A DNA stretch of 64,000 nucleotides from Firmicutes bacterium UBA5493 (GTDB lineage: Bacteria > Bacillota > Limnochordia > Darwinibacteriales > Darwinibacteriaceae): positions 58,053 through 122,052 of the forward strand of contig DIPH01000008.1 of NCBI GenBank assembly GCA_002424045.1, given 5' to 3'. The notes below the pieces were generated by a model, which was not told the DNA's origin, did no database searches, and worked only from the letters and a program-made list of their open reading frames with translations. The position numbers and the translations under genes are program-made. Numbering within the stretch: the first letter of the stretch is position 1; each line of letters starts with the position of its first letter. Below are positions 31,998-38,889 of this stretch, in pieces.

Positions 31998-32501
31998 CTA
32001 TCTTGGGGGAAGGGTCCCCCGCTCGTGATAGTAGATCTGTCTATAGCCGTCCTCAACAAAGTCTGTAGGAGCTTCAAGGAGCATGAGTTCGGAAGTGCTA
32101 AATAGGACTAGCTTTCCGCTGGTAGCGGTAAAGGTGAGGGTTTGATCCTCTTCACGTTGTTTTAAAGCCGAGAAAATGTTCGCCAAATCCACTGGATTCT
32201 CCGCTTCAAATGACTCAGTAGCCCGATCAGGGAAGTATAAGACTACATCACAGCTAGGGTCGGTGCTTGAAGACACGTCTTTGCCTGATTCTTTCCATAC
32301 GTGAGCAAGCTGAACGTATTCAAGATTTAGAGCCAGGGTTCGCCCATCCCGTGTGGCAAAAATGAAAAAATCGGTCTTCTTGGCTTGATACGATCGCTTA
32401 AAACGGCCCCAGGCGGCTTCTGCGACCGAAAAGACCAGGGGCTCATTTATGGACTTCAGCCAGGTTTTGATAAAATAAGACTGAAAAGATTTGTCAGACA
32501 T
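31998..32501 (-). CDS. Uncharacterised 167-residue protein
   Basis: I do not recognise this protein. It has no signal peptide, membrane segment or obvious catalytic motif. It is mixed alpha/beta with a basic stretch (AAWGRFKRSYQAKKTD, ~30-45) and beta-rich segments such as DFFIFATRDGRTLALNLEYV (pieces DFFIFATRDG and TLALNLEYV) and LTFTATSGKLVLFSTS. Clear coding signals support it: AGGAGG before the ATG, and spacing of 40 bases from the endonuclease gene upstream and 19 bases to rnz. Co-transcription with either is likely. Confidence 0.75.
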   Translation of the reverse strand: MSDKSFQSYFIKTWLKSINEPLVFSVAEAAWGRFKRSYQAKKTDFFIFATRDGRTLALNLEYVQLAHVWKESGKDVSSSTDPSCDVVLYFPDRATESFEAENPVDLANIFSALKQREEDQTLTFTATSGKLVLFSTSELMLLEAPTDFVEDGYRQIYYHERGTLPPR

Positions 32502-32541
32502 GGTGGCCTCCTGTTATGCATCCTTGCAGAAATTCCAGGAA

Positions 32542-33447
32542 CTACATTGCCCCTGGTGAATACCTTGATGGCTCCCTGAAGACCTCCCTCCAATGCCATT
32601 GGGCAAATGTGTCCTTTGGATAGTATACTGGGCTTTGGGGTTTCCGTAAGATTTGATCATGATAGCGCATGAGCCACTCATCAAAACCTCTTGTTCCGTG
32701 TGCTTGTTGGGCTACTTTCACAATATAGTCCCCGTCAGAAAACCTCAAGGAAAATGCTCCCCGATCAAACAATTTGTGATGCATAGAGCATAAGGCCAGC
32801 CCATTGTTCTCAGTGTCTGGCCCCCCCGACTGGTGCCATTGAATGTGAGCGGCATCGAGTGCAACCGGTGCATGGCCCAATCGAACATTAAACCCGCAAA
32901 TGGCACAGCTGTATTCATAAGCCAACAGGACCCGATGTCTGAAATTGGGATCTCGAGCAGTCCTTTGAGACGAATCGGAGCCTCTGGACGTTCTTTGGTT
33001 GAAATCGAGATTAAGCCCAACCGCGGTCAAGATATCTTCATGCAGTGAATCGGGGAAATGCTCATAAAGTAGATCTTCTGCTAATTCTTTAACTAGGCTA
33101 GGATTACGAGTCAAGACACCATATACCTCATCAGTAAAGCCACCAGCAATGTCATTGCCGATAAGAAATGACTCCTTAAAAGGCGGACTGTCAACGGAGA
33201 GTTTCCAAAGACCATCATTGGGTAATCGCAGAAATGGATCAATTGTAGACATCGGTCTTGGCGGACCGAACTCCAACAATAACTGCCCCAGCTTGTCCTT
33301 GACATCCTTATACGATAGCCACTGGGTTTGTTGCTGTACCCTACCTAAAGCTAGTAGAAGTAATAGCGGCTTATGCGGGGCACGTTCATCGCCCCTCTTC
33401 CATATGTTAATTTTCGAAAACAACTCTTTGACCTTGTCGTCTGTCAC
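32542..33447 (-). CDS. HNH restriction endonuclease with predicted phosphorothioate-DNA-binding domain
   Basis: A 301-residue protein like the phosphorothioated-DNA-binding restriction endonucleases (ScoMcrA SBD-HNH type), which cut DNA carrying sulphur in the backbone. The N-terminal ~160 residues match the sulphur-binding-domain pattern: INIWKRGDERAPHKPLLLL, LLLEFGPPRP, FLRLPNDGLW. Residues ~190-245 form an HNH nuclease with zinc CxxC (CAICG), catalytic His in DAAHIQWH, Asn in ENNGLALC and CSMHH. The GTG at 33447 follows GAGGAG at eight bases; the GTG at 33456 is too close to that site. No dnd/ssp modification genes are nearby, so it would act as a stand-alone type IV-like defence enzyme. 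Confidence 0.85.
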   Translation of the reverse strand: MTDDKVKELFSKINIWKRGDERAPHKPLLLLLALGRVQQQTQWLSYKDVKDKLGQLLLEFGPPRPMSTIDPFLRLPNDGLWKLSVDSPPFKESFLIGNDIAGGFTDEVYGVLTRNPSLVKELAEDLLYEHFPDSLHEDILTAVGLNLDFNQRTSRGSDSSQRTARDPNFRHRVLLAYEYSCAICGFNVRLGHAPVALDAAHIQWHQSGGPDTENNGLALCSMHHKLFDRGAFSLRFSDGDYIVKVAQQAHGTRGFDEWLMRYHDQILRKPQSPVYYPKDTFAQWHWREVFREPSRYSPGAM

Positions 33448-33570
33448 GGAACACACTCCTCAACTCCAGAAACTTGGTCCATCGTCCATTACTGCAGGAC
33501 CTCAATTGTGTATAAACCGCGCACCGCTGTTTTAGGCGGAAGCCCCGGTAAATAGCTCCGCACCTGCCCC

Positions 33571-33747
33571 TCATAGATCTAATTCCGGACTCTCTAGGGT
33601 TTCCTGGTTATTGATGGCCTGGTCGATGATCTCAATAATGGCGCTCTCCTTTACCTCCCAATACGAAGCGTATTCGCCGCTAAATAGGAAAGCCCTGCCA
33701 TTTGGCAGGACTCCCCTGACTTGGCAGGGCTCGTTTGATAGATTCAC
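33571..33747 (-). CDS. Possible small protein of 58 residues
   Basis: A GTG-started frame, seven bases after the lipoprotein stop, encodes a small acidic protein ending in NNQETLESPELDL, with GEYASYWEVKESAIIEIIDQ mid-length (pieces GEYASYWEV and AIIEIIDQ). It has no ribosome site and runs through a stable hairpin (33691-33731). It may be a real coupled gene, a remnant, or chance. Confidence 0.25.
   Translation of the reverse strand: MNLSNEPCQVRGVLPNGRAFLFSGEYASYWEVKESAIIEIIDQAINNQETLESPELDL
33691..33731 (-). terminator. Hairpin after the 642-residue lipoprotein gene, with an alternative inner fold
   Basis: AGCCCTGCCA (33691-33700) pairs perfectly with TGGCAGGGCT (33722-33731). A third copy of the arm, TGGCAGG (33703-33709), can pair with the first, giving a tight competing hairpin. 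The minus-strand tail TTTCCTATTT is a weak T-tract. Confidence 0.5.
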
Positions 33748-33754
33748 ATGGGGG

Positions 33755-35683
33755 CTAAAACTGGTACTTGACTTCTTCTCGAATAAAAGGGCCTTCATCA
33801 CGATAATTAGAAACAATACCCCAGTGGTCGGTTTGTGCTGTCAACCACAAACTATCCACGCCAGCGGGAATCTCCACTTCAACTGCAAACTTGGCCTTAG
33901 AACCGGGGAGAAACTCAACTGATAGGATTTCAAGCGGTTCATTAGGAGCAGAATCACCATAGGCCCAAAGTTCCAACTGATCTGTTGTCAAGCCCGGCAC
34001 GTTTTTGTGCAGATTAAGGGTGAACCCGCCTGAGGTAACGTCGCTTATAAACGCTTTGTTCGGGATTAACATGGGCTTTATGACTTCACCCCAAGAATTA
34101 GGAGCCCACACTTGCACAAACCCGCCGATATTCTCTCCGTCACCGGTTGCCCGGAAGAGTATTGCAAAACCCATATCATCATCTTGTGTGGTATATTGAG
34201 TAGCATTTGCTCCTAGAATCTCTTCCATTTCGAAGGTGATGGGATCCACCCGATACCATTGGTACGTCAAATACCCAGCATCCACAACGACGCCGTCTGA
34301 GATCCGTTTGGCCGTCGCATTTCCCGTAAAAGTCTCTCCCACATAGGAGCTTACGGCAGTCATGCCCCACTCGCCAAAGTAGGTGTTTACAGGAGAAGTT
34401 TCTACTTTAATTTCATTGGATGTATAGCCATCCAAGGGCCCGCCTACCATTAGCAGGCGAAATGTAGTCGTTTCCCAAAAAGCAATGGAAAAGTTGTTAC
34501 TAGCCGCAGTACTTGTTTGCACATCTTCATAGGCCTTCCACGTAGAGTCTGCAGAGTCGAAGTATTGAAGTACATAACCGTCTCCGCCTAAACTTTCTGG
34601 TGTTAAAAAGTACATGTCTACCTCAGGGTGGCCTGTGGTAGAGCTATAGCTTGGCCAACGATGGTTACGCTGGACATGTAGGCCTCCAAAGGTGTTCACC
34701 GGGGCAATTGAGGAAGTAAAGAGTGGAATCGTTCCGCCGCTCCCTGGCACAAAGGATTGGATGATCGTTGGATCGTAGTCACCATCAATCTCCTGTGGAC
34801 TAAGATCAAAAACGACTCCCGGAGCATTCACGTTTGCATGGGCAATTTTATCACCGCCCACAATCTGTACGCTAGAGTTGGCAATAAAATCAGAAACAGG
34901 ACCTTGGTGAATGTTGACTCGAATGCCCCATGTATCTTCGGCGATTTCAATGGTTCTTGCACCACTGTAGATATGGAGGCGAATGTTGGAACCACCTACT
35001 ACGAGGCGATTGTTCTGAGCATACTCACTCCAGGTATCACTTGCTACATCGACGATGGAAATCGTCCCAGAGACGTGGACATGATTGGTGACAGAAGCGT
35101 TCGGAGCTGTGATGGACAGGTTGCCCGTAATCTGCCCGGTTCCCGCCAGCTCTAGAGACTGTTCGTCTTCGAACTGGTATTCCACATCACCTGTGATCTC
35201 ATGTCCGTTTAAGTTTAGATTGACCGGGCGGATAATGGTAAGGGGTGTAGAGAAAACTATGTCCTTGGCCAAGATCATGTTTCTCACATCAGGATCGTCT
35301 AAAGCCTCTTCTAAAGCCTCCTTATCTCCCACCACGACTGTGCCTATAGCAGCTGTAAGGCGTACTGTAATGCTCTGGTCTTTGTTCATTAGAACCGATT
35401 GTCCCTGAGCAATAAAGCCTACCGATCGAACTGCAACTTCCACTGTACCTGACAGTCCAGTGAAGGTCACCTGACCGTTTGCATTCGTTTCTTTCGCAGC
35501 CAGTCCCTTACCTGCCACTTCAACTAGTACACCTTCAAGTGGCATCCCTGTGTCATCACCAAGGACAGTTACGGTCAATTTGTAGGTCTTTGGGGTACTC
35601 GAGCCACCGCCAAGACAGCCAGTGAGCAGAACAACAACGACTAAGGTCACAAAAAAAAGTGAACGTCTGTTGAGCTTTTTCAT
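33755..35683 (-). CDS. Surface lipoprotein with carboxypeptidase-regulatory-like module and beta-rich C-terminus
   Basis: A 642-residue lipoprotein. The signal peptide ends in the lipobox LLTGC (Cys at ~24), followed by a GGGSSTP linker. Residues ~34-110 form a beta-sandwich of the carboxypeptidase-regulatory/CnaB-like type (TYKLTVTVLGDDTGMPLEGV, pieces TYKLTVTVL and MPLEGVLVEVAGKGL, then NANGQVTFTGLSG). Residues ~115-330 look like a beta-helix-type repeat (LNLNGHEITGDVEY, GTGQITGNLSI), and the rest resembles Ig-like and adhesin domains (YTSNEIKVETSPVN). It is probably anchored outside the cytoplasmic membrane for binding or structure. The ATG behind GAGGAGG is preferred over a TTG nine bases upstream. 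It pairs with a paralogous lipoprotein upstream. Confidence 0.85.
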   Translation of the reverse strand: MKKLNRRSLFFVTLVVVVLLTGCLGGGSSTPKTYKLTVTVLGDDTGMPLEGVLVEVAGKGLAAKETNANGQVTFTGLSGTVEVAVRSVGFIAQGQSVLMNKDQSITVRLTAAIGTVVVGDKEALEEALDDPDVRNMILAKDIVFSTPLTIIRPVNLNLNGHEITGDVEYQFEDEQSLELAGTGQITGNLSITAPNASVTNHVHVSGTISIVDVASDTWSEYAQNNRLVVGGSNIRLHIYSGARTIEIAEDTWGIRVNIHQGPVSDFIANSSVQIVGGDKIAHANVNAPGVVFDLSPQEIDGDYDPTIIQSFVPGSGGTIPLFTSSIAPVNTFGGLHVQRNHRWPSYSSTTGHPEVDMYFLTPESLGGDGYVLQYFDSADSTWKAYEDVQTSTAASNNFSIAFWETTTFRLLMVGGPLDGYTSNEIKVETSPVNTYFGEWGMTAVSSYVGETFTGNATAKRISDGVVVDAGYLTYQWYRVDPITFEMEEILGANATQYTTQDDDMGFAILFRATGDGENIGGFVQVWAPNSWGEVIKPMLIPNKAFISDVTSGGFTLNLHKNVPGLTTDQLELWAYGDSAPNEPLEILSVEFLPGSKAKFAVEVEIPAGVDSLWLTAQTDHWGIVSNYRDEGPFIREEVKYQF

Positions 35684-35709
35684 TTTGCACAATCCTCCTC
35701 TAGTATGCT

Positions 35710-36915
35710 TTAGTTTTCTACGGCCCGCTTGATCACTATCTTGTCAAAGGGTAGTTCTCGAAGTTCATTGCCAAATAGATCAGAGAAAAAATAGCCTTGA
35801 TCATCATCAAAACCTGCATAGAACGCCTCATCACCAGCGGTCAACTCGACCACGCTCCACGGAGGATTCATGCCGTAGACACTGATTCCTGCAGCAAACT
35901 CTCTAGAGAAAAACGGTGATCCTAGGTAGCGGTAAGGGGGACTGAAAGAAACCATGGAACCATCACGGGCCAAAGGCCTGTTGTTGTAGGCCACTTCATT
36001 TAGAGTAAAATAGATGCTCTGTGGATCTTCCTCGATTTCAAACTCAATCACCCCACCATGGATGGGCCTTGTGATCTCCACGTCGCTTTCTGTCACCAAG
36101 GTAACAGACTCAAGGACTGGAGGGGATAGGTCCACTTCGTCTAAGAAGAGATACACAAAGTCAACAGCCGCGGCGTCATCGTGCTGCCAATGGCCCCTTA
36201 TTTCCAGAATCAGGAGCTTAACGAGACGGCCCGTATTGGTCTTGAGTATGAGGGTGTCGTACGTATCTAGGACGATCACATCGTCTGGTTCGCTTGATTC
36301 CCAATCCGACGCTTCAACGGAACGAAAATGCTCTAAGACAAGTTCGGGATCCTCGTAGGCCAGATCATTGTCTACACTGAAACGGACCCCGTTACAGTTA
36401 TCAAAGCCAATCAAGGTATATTCATTACCGTGTTGAACCCAGGTGAGTCTTAGATCTTCCTTTCCTGCTTCTAAGCTTGCTTCACCTTGTTCAAAATTGA
36501 AGTAATGACCGTCCCATTTAGAAACGGTGGCAAACCTTGGACCAACGACTTCTTTCGGTTGGGGATCATCGGGATCAACCACAAGGCGAACGGTAATGCT
36601 TCGCTCCCTGTCCATCACAACCGACTGACTGTTGCTTATAAAGCCCACGGATCGCACCATAATTTCCAGAGAACCTGATAATCCAGAGAAGCTCACCTGA
36701 CCATCTGCGTTGGTTTCTTGTTCTGCCAAATCCTTACCCACTACTTCAACGAGTGCACCTTCTAGTGGTGTTCCAAGGGCATCGTTCAGCACCGTTATGG
36801 TCAATTTGTAGGTCCCTGGAGTGTTCGTTCCTCCTCCGAGACAACCACTGAGAAGTGCAACAACAACCAGAGTAGCAAGGAAAATCCCCCTTTTGCGTCT
36901 GCCAATTTGTCTCAT
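35710..36915 (-). CDS. Lipoprotein sharing the N-terminal module of its neighbour
   Basis: A 401-residue lipoprotein with lipobox LLSGC (Cys at ~25) and linker GGGTNTPG. Residues ~36-112 are clearly homologous to the neighbour's module (TYKLTITVLNDALGTPLEGA, pieces TYKLTITVL and TPLEGALVEVVGKDL; NADGQVSFSGLSG; RSVGFI; SITVRL). The remaining ~285 residues are unrelated to the neighbour and match no family I know; they are beta-rich and acidic. It lies 26 bases upstream of the second lipoprotein gene in the same orientation, so the two are probably co-expressed. GGAGGGGG precedes the ATG at a rather long distance. Confidence 0.85.
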   Translation of the reverse strand: MRQIGRRKRGIFLATLVVVALLSGCLGGGTNTPGTYKLTITVLNDALGTPLEGALVEVVGKDLAEQETNADGQVSFSGLSGSLEIMVRSVGFISNSQSVVMDRERSITVRLVVDPDDPQPKEVVGPRFATVSKWDGHYFNFEQGEASLEAGKEDLRLTWVQHGNEYTLIGFDNCNGVRFSVDNDLAYEDPELVLEHFRSVEASDWESSEPDDVIVLDTYDTLILKTNTGRLVKLLILEIRGHWQHDDAAAVDFVYLFLDEVDLSPPVLESVTLVTESDVEITRPIHGGVIEFEIEEDPQSIYFTLNEVAYNNRPLARDGSMVSFSPPYRYLGSPFFSREFAAGISVYGMNPPWSVVELTAGDEAFYAGFDDDQGYFFSDLFGNELRELPFDKIVIKRAVEN

Positions 36916-36993
36916 TTTTCGTTATCCCCCTCCTTGTTCTCTAAGTCTAAGGTGTAACCACTTAAATGCCATCGTCCAAGTGGGCGAATTCAT

Positions 36994-37026
36994 CAAAAAA
37001 ACCTCTCATACTTTCGTATGAGAGGT
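36994..37026 (-). terminator. Strong terminator of the 12-TM LuxR gene
   Basis: ACCTCTCATAC and GTATGAGAGGT pair perfectly around a 4-base loop (GAAA on the minus strand), followed by seven T on the minus strand. Confidence 0.93.
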
Positions 37027-37039
37027 CCTTATACAGTGG

Positions 37040-38440
37040 TTAAAGGTCTTCACCGGTGAGCAAATTGCTAATCAGTTCAGCCCTACTGTGAACATCGTAT
37101 TTCGAGTAGATATTTCTGGCATGGGTTTTCACGGTGTTTTCTGTAATGCACAAAGTGGCGGCAATTTCACGGTTGGACTTACCTGTGAGGATCTCCTTTA
37201 GGACTTCCTCTTCTCGCACCGTAAGCGGATCGAGGGCTGCGGTTTGGCATAAAATGGCCCTTTGCTGCGTTTCACCCATTGTGTCATAGGCCACAAGATA
37301 GGCATGACTCTTAAGGAGAAGAACAAGATGACGATTGAGAAGGGGTAAGATGACTAAGGTGATACATACAACCGTTAGGGCCATCACGGTAATCTCGGCA
37401 CTGGCCCGTTGGGTTGACGTTGCCACCATACCTATGATGCCGCCGCTGAGCACCCCAAGAACGTTGGCCGAAAGCCCTACTCCAAAGATGTGACTTGGGT
37501 TATCGGTATAATCCAACATTTCACTTAGGATACTCCACCAAAACAAATCAAAAACACCGCAGGCGGCCAGCATCAGGGTGTCCACCACGAGATAATCCAA
37601 GACACTTCGGCCAAGAAGCATAAAGCTAATGAATGCCCCTACGATCATAGCCATTCCAGCGTACAACATTTTCGAATGTTTGAGCCTCGCAGGTAGATTC
37701 CTCATTACAAAAAGGGCAGCAATATAGGGTATAGACCAATACCAACTGGTAAGAGTCGTCAAATGTTCGAAGGCGGGGTTAATCACCTCGTACATCAAGC
37801 CAGAGTTAATGGTCAAAACGGCAATAAATGAGGAAAGGAGTAAGAGTGTTTGGAACAGACCCAAATCACCAGTTGCCCCTGTCAGTTTATCTTCAGTATT
37901 AACTGGCAATCCCCAAGTAAACATTATCCCTAAGGAAAGACCGAGCATGACCAGTATTAAGCCAAGAAAAGATGACACATTTACAGCAAGTACATTGATG
38001 ACAACCATGGCAATGTTGGACAAAATAAGCACATCGGCACAGGTTTTAAGTCGCTCACTTTTTGGCGTAAAGACCTTCAGAAAGTATCCCCAGGCAGCCA
38101 AAGAACAGCCACTTCCGTAGCCTCCAATGATGAGTCCCATGTTCCACAAGGGGGAAGGAGCAAAAAAGAAGGGTACCGTTACAAACAAAGAGACAGCCAT
38201 ACCAGTGAGCATCACAAGCCGGGCCACCTTGGCTGTCTTGGTGAAGAGGTGGCAGGTGAACAAACCGAGAAAATGGGCCACAATGGCCACCACGATGTAA
38301 CTAGACGCCTCTATGTGATACACGTCAAGGAGACTATAGAGTACCTGCCCTTCAAAAAGGAATGAAAGGATATAGGCCGCGAGAAAGGAAAAAGCCAAAA
38401 TAGATTGAAGACGTCCGTTCCAAGCTTTGAACTGATTCAT
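37040..38440 (-). CDS. LuxR-family regulator with 12-TM MFS-like N-terminal domain
   Basis: A 466-residue protein. Residues ~15-385 contain about 12 hydrophobic segments arranged like a major-facilitator protein (first FSFLAAYILSFLFEG). Residues ~400-460 are a LuxR/FixJ helix-turn-helix (LDPLTVREEEVLKEIL, SNREIAATLCITENTVKTHA, IYSKYDVHSRAELI). It is therefore a membrane-bound transcription factor in which a transporter-like domain presumably senses a small molecule. Similar proteins are known in Coriobacteriia and some Firmicutes, mostly uncharacterised. It is monocistronic, with promoter TTGCTG-17-TAAGAT and a strong terminator. The two lipoprotein genes downstream and the MFS relic upstream are possible former targets. 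Confidence 0.9.
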   Translation of the reverse strand: MNQFKAWNGRLQSILAFSFLAAYILSFLFEGQVLYSLLDVYHIEASSYIVVAIVAHFLGLFTCHLFTKTAKVARLVMLTGMAVSLFVTVPFFFAPSPLWNMGLIIGGYGSGCSLAAWGYFLKVFTPKSERLKTCADVLILSNIAMVVINVLAVNVSSFLGLILVMLGLSLGIMFTWGLPVNTEDKLTGATGDLGLFQTLLLLSSFIAVLTINSGLMYEVINPAFEHLTTLTSWYWSIPYIAALFVMRNLPARLKHSKMLYAGMAMIVGAFISFMLLGRSVLDYLVVDTLMLAACGVFDLFWWSILSEMLDYTDNPSHIFGVGLSANVLGVLSGGIIGMVATSTQRASAEITVMALTVVCITLVILPLLNRHLVLLLKSHAYLVAYDTMGETQQRAILCQTAALDPLTVREEEVLKEILTGKSNREIAATLCITENTVKTHARNIYSKYDVHSRAELISNLLTGEDL

Positions 38441-38485
38441 AAAAGACCGCCCATCGTCGGAAGAGTTTTGTCCGCTACTACAATA

Positions 38486-38514
38486 ATCTTAACATAAGTA
38501 GAGAAAAACAGCAA
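38486..38514 (-). promoter_or_regulatory. Probable promoter of the 12-TM LuxR gene
   Basis: Minus strand TTGCTG (38514-38509), a 17-base spacer and TAAGAT (38491-38486), about 45 bases before the start codon. Confidence 0.6.
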
Positions 38515-38624
38515 TCTTGAGGGAATCAGAGAATTCCAGTCTTAGGACACCGTTCTTGAATTTCCCAGCGAAGTGCTGTCATACTAAGACAAGTCATCAT
38601 TTCACTCTAGAAAGGGAAAACTAA

Positions 38625-38856
38625 ATGCCAAATCGGCTTTCCTTTCCTTGACTGCAATCGCTTCGATTCCATTCATCGTAACTCTAGGAAATTCCATGCT
38701 GATCCCTGTATTGCCCATCATGGAGCGCGAATGGCGGCAAAACCTTTTTTCTTCATTCTGGCTGGACGGTTCATCCAAGGCATTGGCGCAGCCGGTGCAT
38801 TTCCCATTGTGTTCGCCTTAGTGGGAGACATGTTTTCCGATCAAGATTCGTCCAGA
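38625..38856 (+). pseudogene. Remnant of an MFS multidrug transporter
   Basis: Two pieces of an MFS exporter are joined out of frame. The first (38627-38737) reads AKSAFLSLTAIASIPFIV and GNSMLIPVLPIMEREW, the normal first helix. The second (38743-38856) reads PFFFILAGRFIQGIGAAGAFP and LVGDMFSDQDSS, normally about 60 residues later. The ATG at 38625 is itself in a shifted frame and soon meets TGA. The sequence ends abruptly at GGGGACTGTCCC. A promoter-like TTGAAT-18-CATACT (38556-38585) remains. The rest of 38441-38889 holds the LuxR promoter and nothing else I can identify. Confidence 0.82.
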
Positions 38857-38868
38857 GGGGACTGTCCC
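38857..38868. repeat. GGGACTGTCCC palindrome, copy at the MFS breakpoint
   Basis: GGGGACTGTCCC, an odd-centred palindrome lying exactly where MFS homology stops, 21 bases from the FapA-family stop codon. Confidence 0.6.
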
Positions 38869-38889
38869 GTCGCCCGTCGCGCCAAGCCC

